Shown: positions 35,451-47,859 of the stretch, piece by piece
Position numbering within the stretch: position 1 is the stretch's first letter
How the letters are laid out: each line of letters begins with the position of its first letter
NCBI GenBank assembly: GCA_027625915.1
Contig: JANTQA010000012.1
Location: forward strand, 13,044,501-13,108,500
DNA length: 64,000 nucleotides
DNA from: Anaeramoeba flamelloides
Lineage: Eukaryota; Metamonada; Anaeramoebidae
Direction: 5' to 3'
Notes under the pieces: generated by a model
Database searches by the model: none
What the model was told of the DNA's origin: nothing
The model's input: the letters and a program-made list of their open reading frames with translations, nothing else
Made by a program: the position numbers and the translations under genes

Positions 35451-36876
35451 TTACAATAGAAGAAGATATAAAAATACCCTTTATAATTTAAAACCCCTTA
35501 GTTCTAAAATAAATCCAGTATAAAAAATCAACTTAATTCAAAAAAGAAATTACAATAATTATTTTTAACTTTTAAAAAAATATAAATTTTTGATTCATGA
35601 ACAAGTTCAAATCAATTTTAACTTTTGATTAAAAAAAACAATACAAGAAAAATAACCAAACAATCGAATTAAAAATTCTCCCGAAAAACTTTTTAAAGCC
35701 TGGAAAATTCGACTTATAATCTCAGGAATACTTTTTAATTTGATTATTTTTAATTATTAATTGAAAACTCAATATTAATTTTTTGAGTGGGTTATTAACA
35801 ACCCAAAGACTGAATGTACCAATAGACTTTACAATTTTTTCAAGATTTTGCAACCCTTAAAACAAATTCAAATAAATAATTCTAATTAAAAAAAAAAAAT
35901 TGATATTATCAAATAACTGATTTTAATACTATGAGCTCCTTGTTTATACTCTGGACAAAAGAAAAAGAATATTGCCTAATCTTTTAAATTGCAAGAAATT
36001 TAATAAATATTTGTGAATTAAATAAGGGATCGATTTTTTTAGATCTTCAAGAGATTCAAATATTGATTTATTTTAATTGTATTTTTAAAATAAAAAAAAA
36101 GTACCAAGGTTATTTGTTCATAAATTCTCAGAATTTACTAAAAGTTAGATCTAATCAAAATAAAAAGGTTTTGTAAATTTTTCTTTTTGGAATTTGAATC
36201 CTAAAATTCACACAAAAAAGTATTAGATCTTTTCACTAGAAATTTAATTGGTTAAAAATGAAAATCGTTTAAAAATGATAACTCATTTCTCTAAAGTTGA
36301 TAAATGAAGTTGTATAATTGGGTTTTATTGTATCCCGGTGTAAATAATTACTCTATTTACTTTTAGGAAACAAATAAATAAGAGTTAGAAGCCAATTATG
36401 TGATAAGCATCAAAAAGAAAATTTTACAATTAACGCGTATCATTACTGAATGCAAATCACATTAGCACTTAAGAGTTCAAATGTATATCAAAGTCTATTA
36501 GTAAAATAGTACTAAAAGTTGATTTCATCAATTGATCATGAAAAACCAACACAATAAACTATAAAAACCGACAAAAAAAAAACCCGGGATGCATATATAC
36601 ATACACACACATACACATAAATATAAATCTATTAAAAAATATACTAAATTTCAAAAAAGAAAACAGTTGTTACTAAAAAAAAATTTATTGATAATATTAA
36701 AGAAATTGCCTTCCCGATTTATGTTTATGTAGATGTTTATTTGGGATAATAAATCTATTTAGAACTTAAAATATCAATGGGGTTGTAAGTTTGTATTATT
36801 ACTTACCTATTTTCACACATTTTTTTAATTTAAATAATTATTATATTAAAAATTTGATCTTTTATAAAAAAAAAAG

Positions 36877-36925
36877 AAAAGAAAAAGAAAAAGAAAAAGA
36901 AAAAGAAAAAGAAAAAGAAAAATAA
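36877..36925. repeat. GAAAAA hexamer microsatellite
   Basis: About seven tandem GAAAAA units 70-120 bp beyond the SAM50 stop codon, the same position relative to the 3' end as the tract after the SH3 gene. Confidence 0.85.
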
Positions 36926-36997
36926 AAAGAAAGAAAGAAAGAAAAAGAATGTATGGTAGAGAAGAAGAATTTATTATAAAATAAATACTTATCACAT

Positions 36998-39900
36998 TTA
37001 ATTTACATCTAAATCAAAATAAATATTTGGCTTTTGAAGATTCTTCGCATTAAAATTTTCAAGGTCATATCCAAAAGTCAATCCAAAGTTTCTACCCTTT
37101 GTTTCATATCCCAAAGAAAGCCCAGTGGAAGAATTCTTTTGAGAAATTATTTTTTTAATGTCTTGTGAAATATTCTTATTAAGCGATACATTACCAATTA
37201 GATTTGTTTTTGCAAATACAGTTGCCGAAAGATAAGACCTTTTTTTGCTTTTTATTGGATGTTTATAGTTCAACAATGCTTTAAATTTGGCTGAAAAATT
37301 ACCTTCAAAATATTTTGGCGGTTCATTATTTGGTTCATTTTTTTTATTTATCCTTCTGTTCTCATTCTCATTAAGTTGCTCTAGAGCTTCAATAATATTC
37401 TTTTTGATATTTGTTATAATCTCTATGATTGTTTCGGGCTTGTTATAAGTATAATATTCAAGAAAATCTAATTTGTCTGAAGTCAGTGGCACAACACAAT
37501 CAAAACCACCCTCTAATTTAAATACCACCCGATCGGACAATGGGATTTGCAATGCTAAATAATTTTCGGTTTTCAAAGACCTTGTCCCTGCAATAATTCC
37601 GGAAAATTCCTAAAAAAGGTAAAATAACAAATAATAAATATAATTATATTCAATTTTTTTTGTTTTTAAATTTCAATTGTTTTTTATTTTAATATATACA
37701 CATTACGAGATTTTCAACAAAAAGTAAATGAAAAAAAAAAAAAAAAAATCTTAAAATATAAAATCGATTTTAAAAAGAAATTTGTCCTATTCAGGACTCA
37801 AATAATAGGATTTAACAAAATTATTGTTTTTCATTTTTCAACCTTTTTAACAGTTTTTTTTGAAAAGTTAACTAAAAAATAATATTTAAGTGACAGCCGT
37901 TTTAAAAACGTGAGGACTTTTTTTGATACTTTTATCAAGTTTTTTACTATTAAAAAATTTATTTTTTTTTGCGAAATTTTTTTTTGAAAGTTAATTATTA
38001 AATAATATTTTGTGATCTTTCCGAATTTGTCTTCTAAAATTGGGCTATTCAAAAAAATGTTTTTGAATTTTCAATTTTATCGATTTAAAGTTGAATTTTC
38101 AACTGATCAAAAACGATAGATAAAGTTGAAGATTTTTTTGTTTAAATTTGAAAGGAGAAATTCTCTATCAAAAAAAAAAATGTAAATAAGTTGTTGGTTG
38201 AAAAGGCCATTAGAATATTATAGTTTCATTTTTTTGAAAAATTTATTTAACTTGTTTTTAATGAATAGTTTATGGATTCAATTACCCTGATTCTTTTTTT
38301 AAGATGAACTAACAAGATAAAAAATGAAAAAGATAAAAAATGAAAAATAATTTCAATGGAGCAAAAATATAATAGATTATAGTCCGAAGATATAGGAAAT
38401 AGGAAAAATGATTTTGATTTCTAATTTTGCCTCATAAAATGCTGATATATTGATCTCCAACTTTAAAAGAAAAACTATCAAAAAGAAAATGCAATTAAAA
38501 TTACTTTTTCATTTATTCAATAATTAAATTTATTTCATTATTAAGAAAAAAAAATAGCTTTTTTTTTTTCTTTGAAGTTTTTATTCTAAGGTACTAATCT
38601 CTATTAATTTTTTTTTACCTAAATTTAATAGAGATTGAGAAAATTTTTTGCCAATTACTTAGATTTGAAAAACCCAGTTTATCTTCATATTAAACTTATT
38701 TCTAGATAAGGAATCCTTATTTAGAAATTGGTCAAAAAAAAAAAAATAACAGAGACTAGTTCCTTAAGTAGTTTTGATTTGGTACCAATTGTATTTTTTT
38801 GATTTCCATTTTTTAATATTATTATTTGCACAAGGAAACAACAAAAAAATTGATTTTCCTTACTTTAATGAAACATTATTTCAATCAACCTATTATTAAA
38901 TTCCAAATTAGAAATAAGAAAAATCTCATTTAAATTTCAAAAAAAAAATTTCGGAAGAATGATAGAAAAATAACTCTATTTTTAAAAATTTTATGAACTA
39001 TTAGAAATTATTTTTTTTAAATATTATTTTGTATTCTTTAAAAGTTTTGAATGATTATATGTGATTAATTATAAAATTAAAATATAAAATATTTTTAAAA
39101 AATATCTAAACAATTGATTTTGTATAAAGGGACGTTCAGAAACTAATTTTTTAAATAATAATAATAATCACAAAAAAAAAATGATAATTTTGAGAAAAAA
39201 AAAAATTTTTTTGCCGAAAATCTCCCAATGTATATCTAAAGATAAACTAAAATTCAAAATTTATGAAAAAGTTAAATAGTTGTAAGAATCAAAATATTTT
39301 CAGTTTCATTCAATTTTGTAATTAATTTTGATTTTTGAGTTGATTTTTTCATTTTTTGATTTTTTGATTTTTGTATTGATTTCATTTTTTCAATTATGTA
39401 ACTTGTTTCGTTCGATCAAATTTTTTTTCAACCATTGATATTAGGTTAAAGTTGAGTTGTTCCAAATAGAATAACTCAAATAAAATCAGTAGACAGCGTC
39501 TAACCTTTTACCAATCAACAATTGTTAGTCGAAATATCAACAAATTTACCAATATGTTTTTTGTTACACTCTCCCCAAAATTTTAGAAACAACTCTTGAT
39601 TTTTTTTTTGATTATAATTATTTATTTTTGTTTTGTTTTGTGAGTATTGTAATTGATAAGAAATTGTTAACATTCCAATTAACTGAGATTCTTATTTAGT
39701 ATTACTTCTTATAATTTATTTAATAAGATTTTTTTTTTCAAAAATTGAATTTTGGTGTGTTAAAAATTTTGAATTGGATGGTTATATTAAAAATTTATTG
39801 TTTAAAACACTTTGTCACCGAAGGAGTGAATTTTAAAGTGATTAAATTTGCAACTTTGAGTTTAACGAATGAAGGAATACTGCCATTAAATTTTTAATTG

Positions 39901-42900
39901 AAGTTCAGATATTAGAATTTTATTCTGTATAAATTGTGATAATTTATTTTTTTACTGAATTTGATGGTTGATATAAAAGAAATGCACCACAGCCAAAAGG
40001 AATTGAGAAAAGAATCTTAAGACTAATTTATTTGAGTTTAATGTTTTGAATTTTGCTAAGCATAGTTTTCTAATCATCTGTTAATTTTCCATTTTAGAAA
40101 TTACAATTTCAATATGTTTTATCTTTGGTATTACTATATATAAATAAAAGATAATAAATTTATGTTTACTTTCAGAAATGACTTATACCAGAGCATAACG
40201 AGAAAAGCAAATTGGTATTTCATTTCTTCGAACAAAACATAATACATACAAAAAGTACATCACCCCACACTCACCCCATGTAAAATTAATGCACCATTGC
40301 TTCTAGAAATCAAATCAAATTCTATTGGAAATTTAAATTTCAGTTTACAAAAATTCAACAAAATTCTTCTTAAGGAAGTAGCATTTTTTAAAATTAAAAT
40401 TAAAATCTTGTAAAGATCTTAAAAAAATAATTGTTTTGTGTCATTTTTGTGTTTGGTCTTCATGAAATGTCTGAGTTAACCTCATTTAAACAATTCATTA
40501 ATTTGAGTCTGCTTTTTTGAAATCCAAAATTCGAATGTTTCCAAGATAAAACCAAAAAAAAGTAACCTATTATTTTTATTAACAATTAAATTAATTCTTG
40601 AAAATAGGAAAACATATTTTTTTTCGTTTTATATTGGAAAGCCTTGATTTTGTAAGAAAAAATTTTATTTGTTTTATTTTTTTTCATTATAAATATTTCA
40701 ATTCAAATCTTAGCTAATAAAACTAATTGAGGCCTAGGTGATTCAATAAATGAAAATTTGAGAGAAGCTTCATAAAAGTTTATCAATGAAATTTAGATCT
40801 ATTCATAATTTTTTTTATTTTAATGATTTAAAAAAGTTGCTTTCTGGTTTGCAATAAATGAAAAAAAATTGCAGAAAAATTTTTTGAACAAATTGTTTGG
40901 TCTTTTTCACAAGAATCCTTTGTCTTTATTCACAAGAATCCTTATCACAATTTAAATCATTTTTGGAATCAAATAATTGATTTTGAATTTTGATATAAAA
41001 TTAAAAATTTCCCTAAATTTCTTTCAAGAAAAATTTTATTGTGAAAAATCAAATTTTAATCTTAAAACAAAAACACAATTTCTAGGCAAATTTTGTAAAT
41101 AAGTTTTCAAACTTTAATTATGATAACTATCTTTTCTTAATAAAATACTATTATTTTTCAAGAAGTTAAATAAATCATTTTTTCAGTAGACCAAAAGAAG
41201 TATCTCAAAAAAAGATAAAAAATCTTTATAATAATATTTATTACAACAAAGACTTGATATTGTATAATAATGATGAAAATGGTAATAAAAAAGGTAAAAA
41301 CTTTTTATAATGTAAGAAATAAAATGAATTTAGTTTTTTTCCTTTTTCAAAAAAATGGAAAAAAAAAAATCTTTACTGAAAAAATAATTCTTTTTAGGGC
41401 TTTCTTAGACGATCAGAATTTTTTGACACTTGGCATCTTCAAAATTTGTAAGTATAGAATATCACCAATAAAATATTTTAAAATTTTGCCCTTTTGCCGT
41501 CAAGTACTGATCCCTTAAATTAACTTGAATTTGAAACATTGATTTTGATGAACACTAAGATCTCCCAAATAGAGTCTTTTTTTTAAAAAAATAGAAAAAT
41601 TAAGGGTATAATCACTTATCGTCGATTTACCCCATGCCCAGGAGGTGGCTTGTCACCAAAAATAATATTGCAAAATTGAACTTCTTTTTGTTGAAAAAAT
41701 TCAAATAACAAAAAAAATATTTAAAGTTTCAATAACAAAAAATTTAATTAACAAAAAACAATACTCAAGGATCTTTTTCACAGAAAATCCGAATTAACAA
41801 AAAATCACAAAGTATCTCTATTTTATAAAAATCCAAAAATATGAGAAAAAAAAAAATCACTATTTTCTTATTTTTTATTTCCAAGCGCTTAAATTTCTTT
41901 AATTTGAAACAAATTGTTTTCTTTTAGTATAAAATCAATTTAATTAAATTTAATCTAATCTACTGTTGTAATATAACCATCTACATTTCGACATCTTATG
42001 AATTTTGTACATATTCTTGGAGATAAAAATAAATCATTTAAAGAATGAGAGCAATCTAAAAAAAAAAAAATCAAAAATTCAAAATGTTTATTAATTCAAA
42101 AATTGTATTTTAATGAGTTGGAAGAAGCACTTGAATATTAGTTTCAACAAATTGGAAAAAAAGTTTGTTATTATTTTTTATTATTTTGAAAATTTGAATA
42201 TAATATTTTTTATTAAAACATATAAATAAAAAATCATTTAAATAGTATCACGTATTTATTTCTTCTTATACAAATATTAATAAATATTTTTAAAAGAGTT
42301 TATTATATTTTCTGTTTTTCTTCTTTTTACAATAAGGAAATTTGTCAATATAATTTTTGAGTAAAAAGATAATCTGATCAGGAATTCTGTCTATAATCAC
42401 TAATTTATTTATTTTTAAATAAATTGAACAATTATTAATGAAAATACCATTTTCCAACTCAAAAAAAAAATCGATAATTTGTTTTTCGTAGTAAAAAAAT
42501 TTATTAATTAAACACCAATTCCCCATTTTTTATAATACAATTATAGAGTTTATTGGAATTATAAGCTTTTTTTTTAATAATAAATTAAACACTAAAATTT
42601 TACTAATTTTTTACAATATTTTTTTGATTATTGGGAATTTTGAGATTGCCATTATTTTTTTCTCTTTTCAGAAATAAAAAATAATTTCGGTAAAAAATCA
42701 AAAAATTGGTGATAATCTACATATTGGCGGAGAGATATTTTATTCATCAATTTACGGATTTGTTATTAGAATTTCCATATTGATAATTATACGTGTAAAT
42801 CTTATTTTATTATTACTATTATTTTTTCAAATTATTGTGGATCTAGAGTTATATATTTGAACTTTAGAAATGATAAAATTTAAAAAAATAGGAAAGAAAA

Positions 42901-45900
42901 ACAAACAATAAATAAATAGATAAATAAAAGAAAGAAAGAGATTTCAAACATTTTTTGATTTGACAGAATATCCTTTTGAAACAATTTCAAGATTTTTGAT
43001 ATTACTAAAATCATATGTGTATGATAAAGAAGATTTGAATTGTTTAGGGGTGAAATTTTGGAATTTAATGTTATTATTTTTTTCATCCCCAATAAAATTT
43101 CGGTTGGAAAATTGATAAGATACAGTATGCAATGGTCTTTTTGGATTTAAATTATTTAGTGAATGGGTATAATAATCTTTTAATAGCTGCGAATTCCAGT
43201 TAATTGAAAATTTATTAAGTAAATAGTGTATATCGTCTTGAATCATATCGTGCTCTGCAATAAGAGATAGATCAAACCCTGAAATTTTTAGAGAATCTGT
43301 AGCAATTAATGGCTTTACAAAAGTTGTACTAAAACTTTGTGAAGAAAGATCTAAATCACCATCAAATCTGAGCCTTTCCCCCTTCCCGAATAGATTATTG
43401 TTTCTATAATGGAAATTCTATTAATGATAAGTTTTTTTTTTTAGGTTTCAAAAGCATTAACAAAGTTAGAAATTTTTGTTTAACTGTAATAATATTTTAA
43501 TAAAGCAATATCATATTAAGATATGGTATTTATTAAGAAATTTTTATGAATTATTATTCCAATTCTCGGGTAAATGAAATTAAAATTAGCATTTTGGTTT
43601 TTTTTCCCATTTTTTCCACTGGTTGAGTCTTCTTTATATTGGGAAGAAGAGTTACAAAGGAAAAAGATCATGTGGTTACTTAAGAATACTGAGACACTGA
43701 AACATGGACAGTATGGGTAACTTGAAAATAAAATCTAAAAAGCAAAGGTAAAAATATCAAAGGTTTAAAGCAAATCCGATCAAAAAAAAGAAAAAGAAAA
43801 TACAACAATTAAATAACGATCCTCCAAATGAACATTCATGATCAATTATCAAATAAAATTAAATTAACCAAAAGTATCATGGCTGTGATTTTGGGTTTTC
43901 TTCATTAAAGATAAGATTGGTTTTTTTTTTTTTGATTTTTTACCAATTGCATGTTATAAACCCTTTTTAAATTTCCCAACTTTTTTTTTTTTCTTTTCAA
44001 TTTTTTGTTTTTTGTTTTTGATTTTTAAACATAAAAAAATTTTTGGTGTGTCTTTCGTTTGAATAATTGTGAAAATTTTGATTTTAGGCTTAAATTGCCT
44101 TTGGGGAAATTTAAACAAAAAGGGCAACTAGAGAGTAATTTACACTTTTTGGATAATAAAAAAAAATAAATTTAGCATTTTTTTTTTGTGTGTTTATAAT
44201 TTACAAAAAAAATAGGAAAATTTAAGAATGTTTAAAAGAATCCATTGGTATTCTCTTTTAAAATATTTTGTTATCAAAAAAAAAAAGGTTTCTTGGATTT
44301 CTGTGTTTTTTCTATAACCATTCATAAAAAAAATTGTCAAATCAGTTTTAATTATAAAATGGTTATAAAAAGGAAAATTTTACTAATATTTTTTTACTTA
44401 TTTTTCACTGATCAAAAAAGATATCTGAAACTTAAATTCCACCAACATGATTTAATAAATAACTATTACTAAAATCTTAAAGCCAATTTCAAATGGATAG
44501 GAAAACCATAACAACAAAAAATACAAAAAATTCATGTTTACTAATGTGTACAATTAAAATCTCAAATTTGTTGAAATTGAACATGGTTAGGATTTTGGTT
44601 TGATGATTTGGAAAATTTTTGATTCTAATAATTAATCGGATTTTCGACTTGGTTTTTGTTTTAAAATAAACAAAAAAATAAGTTATAAAATATTTGAAAA
44701 TGATAACTTTTACTATTTGATTACAAAAAATTGCTATACTTTCTTACCAAAATGGGAAAATTGTTTATAAAAACGTTCTTGGAAGAGTTCTATAATCCTC
44801 AGTTAAATTTCCATACGAGAGATTTCTTTTACAAAAAAATCCACATTTTCACAATTTTAACAATTGTCACAATATACCCTTTCTTATTAGATCCTTCCAA
44901 AGTTTTATTTTAATATTTCATAATTTCCATTTCAAATCTATAATAACAAAACCATTCCTCAAAGCTGTTCTAAATATTTTTTTTACAGTTGCTTTTACTG
45001 GTTTGAAATGTTTTAAAAATTAAATTTGTACATGATAATTCGTTAAAGAAATTTTTTTTTTAAATTTTCTCTCATCAAAAATCTATTTTACATTTGTTTT
45101 TTTTTATGTTTTTAACTTTGAAACTACATATCTCGATCATGAAAAATTTTTTTAAAAAAAAAATTAAATATTTGCTAATTTTACCCTTTTTAATAACGTC
45201 GATTATAATCAACACTATTGGTTAATATAAGATCTTTGATCAAAAAATATTTTGTAAGATATTTAACAATTTAAGTTTAAAAATCCAATTTTTCTGGTTC
45301 TATTAATATTTTTTTGAAATTTAATAGTAAAAAATTAGAAAAATTTTTTTCTTCTAGATAAGAGTCCATTTTATTATATTTTTAAAAGTATTGTAAATCT
45401 GATGAATATCTTTCAAATAGGGAATCAATTATTTGGACTATTAAAGAATTATTGTTTATTTTAAATTTTAGAAAAAATATATTTTTTTGATTTTCCGTTA
45501 GGTTTTTTTTAATTTTTGAAATAAACAGAAAATTTGAGAAATTTTCGGTTTATTCCAAAAATTAAAAAAAAACCGCCGTTAGCTTTTCCAGAATTTAAAA
45601 GAATTGAGTAAAATCAAAGAGATTTTACTCTATTCTTTTGAATTCTGGAAAAGCTAGGCACTCTACGGAAACTTTCGAAGGGTTTTCCAGAATTTTGAGA
45701 AAGAATGGAGTAAAATCAAAAGATTTAACTCAATTCTTTTAAATTCTGGAAAGCCGTTCAGTTTTCTTGAGCTTTCTGTTTATTTGGAAAATTGATAGAT
45801 TCCCGTTAGGTTTTTTTTAATTTTTGAAATAAACAAAAAATTTAAGAAATTTATGGTTTATTTCAAAAAGTAAAAAAAGCCTAGGACATGAAATATTTAT

Positions 45901-47859
45901 CACCAGTTATTTTTTTTTCGATGGGTAGAGTGTTTTCAAAACTATTGGTTATTATTGTAATTCGTAAAATAAAAAGAATAATAATTTCATTCAGCTTTCC
46001 AAAAAATCTAAACCAAAGAATTCAAACAAAGCAAATCTACAATTCTAAAAAGACATAATAATGTATCCTCTTGTCAGAATTTAAAAATTCCTTAACTTTT
46101 AAAACTTTTTTTGGAAAGACAAATTAAAATTTTGTTCAATTTATTTTGAAACATACAGTATCTATTCAAAAAAAATATCCTAAAGTTGAATTTAACGAAA
46201 ATTCATTTTCACAACCATTTAAAAATTTAGACCCCAAAATAAACCTTTTTTTCTTTAGAATAGAGACTTTTAAAAAATCGAGGTACAATTAACAACAATA
46301 AACACAGCACCATTAAGATTTTTAAGAACTGTAATATTGATTATGTTGTGAATAAAATCTATTAACAAGACGGAATGAGAATTGGAGTAATGGGTTTGTC
46401 TAACTTGGAATTTGAAATTTTATTTTTTCATACTAGCGATGTCTAGTGGATTTTTTGTTCCATTTCTCCAGAATGAAAATTCTTTTTGAGAAGTCAAAGT
46501 AAAATAACACAATAACTCAACACTTCCCGAGGCCGGAAAACGGAGTACTTCAAATCGAATAAACAATTGTTTTCCAGAATGATCTTGATAAATTCAGAAA
46601 AGTGAAATAAAAATTTTAATTTCATTTTCTATTTTTTTGTTAAGTTCGGAATACGTATAAATTGTAATTTATATTTGTAAATGTTTACTTGATTTTCCTT
46701 TTTGAAATTATTATATTCAACCTTTGAATAAAGCATTTTATTAAGTTAAGGGTTAAGAAAATCTATAAAATTAGTTGTTCTTGTAAAAGTTCTTTGTCCT
46801 GGACTGTTTGATAAGAAAAATTCGAAGATTTCTGAAAAATGGAAAATGAACTAAAAATTTTTTGAAATTTCTTAGAATTTATAAGTAATGATGAAGAAAG
46901 AATTAAAATTTTTCAAGTTTTTCGTTCAATTTTATCAATTTTTTGAACACAGCTATTGAATAAAGAATTTTATTGGTTTAAATACAAAGAAACTTTGTAA
47001 ACTACTTGATTTTTGAAAGGATCTATGAAAGGAAATATTTTTGAAAGAAGAGCAGGAGTGTATCAGGATTTCGAATCAGGAAATTGAACTAAAAAGTGAA
47101 TGACAATTTTTTGAATTTAGCAGCAAACTGAAAATTTCATTCATACTTCATTTTCAAACATACCACTTCACAAACAAAAAGAATAAAAACAACAGTTTGT
47201 ATTTATCTTTGATTAAAAAATCGAATAAAAAAAAATGCGAAAGTTTTCTTTGTTGAAAAAGAAAAACAAAAGCTTACTGGGCTGATCGTTAACAATTCAA
47301 CTTTTGATTCATATTTTTTTTTTGGCTCTTTGATAACAACAGACACTTTGGTTGGTTGACACAGTTTTATTGGCGAAGGAACATCACTTTCGATGGTTAT
47401 ATTTTCAAAAATGTTGAGTGTATTAAAAAACTTTATAAAAGTTGTAAAAGAAAAGAAGTAAGAATTTTTGTGTTGAAAAAATAAAGTAAGTGGTAAAAAT
47501 GATTTGTTATTATTTTGGTTTGGTTGATGTGTTTTACTTCAATAATATTTTGAGATTGGCTTATCATGCCATGTGTTGTGTTTTGCTGAGAAATGTGACG
47601 TAATTTTTCGTTCACAAAATTTACATCAGTAAAAAGAATTGTTGGGAGAGCGATCTTATCAATTTTGATTTTTCTTTTTAAAAAACTTTCTTTGTTAAAA
47701 GTTGGTTGTTCGTCGGATCGTGAGATCTTAATGTGTGTGTCATTTAATTGTAAAATGTTCTATAGAAAAAAATATGTACAAACACCAAAGAAAAGAAGGA
47801 TAGATTTGAAAAGGTTTTGCGAGAGAAAGAGATCAAAGAAAAATTATTTTTACTTTCAT
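36998..47859 (-). CDS. SAM50: Sam50/Tob55 (Omp85 family) outer-membrane barrel assembly protein, five exons
   Basis: Exons on the minus strand: 47859-47854 (Met-Lys only), 47759-47538, 47430-47278, 43417-42950, 37609-36998. All join in phase 0 to 486 residues (Sam50 proteins are about 470-485). Introns are 94, 107, 3860 and 5340 bp. One POTRA domain spans about 30-125 (TILFTDVNFVNEKL, NIFENITIESD, KVSVVIKEP). The barrel starts at RNNNLFGKGERLRFDG and ends in alternating strands (GLSLGYETKGRNFGLTFGY) with a terminal NIYFDLDVN. Sam50 is the core of the SAM complex that inserts beta-barrel proteins into the outer membrane of mitochondria or hydrogenosomes. The conserved (V/I)RGF loop motif is absent: where it should lie (about 334-383) is a Lys/Asn/Glu-rich stretch. 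The tiny first exon is the weakest part of the model. The two giant introns hold a MITE, repeats and hairpin clusters. Confidence 0.85.
38586..38768. mobile_element. TTAA-type MITE, family A copy 3 (in SAM50 intron)
   Basis: 183 bp, closely related to 16352-16532. The right end TAGTTCCTTAAG is intact except for one change, and the left end has decayed to CTAAGGTACTAATC. It is therefore probably older than the other two copies. Confidence 0.8.
39340..39900 (-). repeat. dispersed repeat R1, copy in SAM50 intron
   Basis: The minus strand of 39400-39600 aligns well with 57420-57600 (AAATTTGTTGATATTTC, GGTTAGACGCTGTCTACTGA, CAACTCAACTTTAACC). A second block, TTTAAAGTGATTAAATTTG (39833-39851), matches 57811-57829 on the plus strand. 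Stops interrupt all frames. Confidence 0.6.
45490..45885. repeat. symmetrical cluster of four palindromic hairpins (H2-H1-H1-H2)
   Basis: In order: H2 (about 45507-45568, GAAATAAACAGAA versus TTCGGTTTATTCC), H1 (about 45583-45656), H1 again (about 45688-45755; stems TTTCCAGAATTT/AAATTCTGGAAA with loop near TCAAAAGATTTAACTC), and H2 again (about 45811-45885). Each H2 is preceded by CCGTTAGGTTTTTTTTAATT. The same two hairpins occur once each at 5992-6130. The transcribed SAM50 intron would contain all four. Confidence 0.8.
46640..46870 (+). repeat. dispersed repeat R2, copy in SAM50 intron
   Basis: The reverse complement matches 1020-1210: TTGATTTTCCTTTTTGAAATT, CAACCTTTGAATAAAGCATTTT and TGTTTGATAAGAAA blocks (aligned cores up to 20 bases) occur in the same order. 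Non-coding. Confidence 0.55.

Larger units (their letters stand above)
34951..36997. other. spacer between the transposon and SAM50 3' end
   Basis: No gene seen. Contains the R3 repeat copy (35170-35450, minus orientation), a CA/TA-rich simple stretch at 36592-36625 and a GAAAAA hexamer tract (36877-36925) just downstream of the SAM50 stop codon. Confidence 0.6.
37610..42949 (-). other. 5.3 kb last intron of SAM50
   Basis: Donor AAT|GTTTGA, acceptor TTTTTTAG. It holds a family A MITE (38586-38768) and an R1 repeat copy (39340-39900). Small open frames inside (37831-38052, 41270-41518, 42290-42526) are Lys/Phe/Ile-rich without recognisable motifs. A slightly GC-richer patch at 41615-41665 (CCCATGCCCAGGAGGTGGC) is unexplained. 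Confidence 0.65.
43418..47277 (-). other. 3.9 kb intron of SAM50 with a hairpin cluster
   Basis: Donor CCA|GTAAGC, acceptor CATTAATAG. It carries the H2-H1-H1-H2 hairpin cluster (45490-45885) and an R2 copy (46640-46870). No independent gene was supported; open frames at 44245-44472 and 44731-44913 are compositionally biased. Confidence 0.65.

Noticed and set aside
47655-47760. SAM50 starting at the ATG near 47745 followed by a 32 bp intron
   Set aside because: An uninterrupted frame from the acceptor at 47760 through the POTRA domain explains the sequence without a very short intron.
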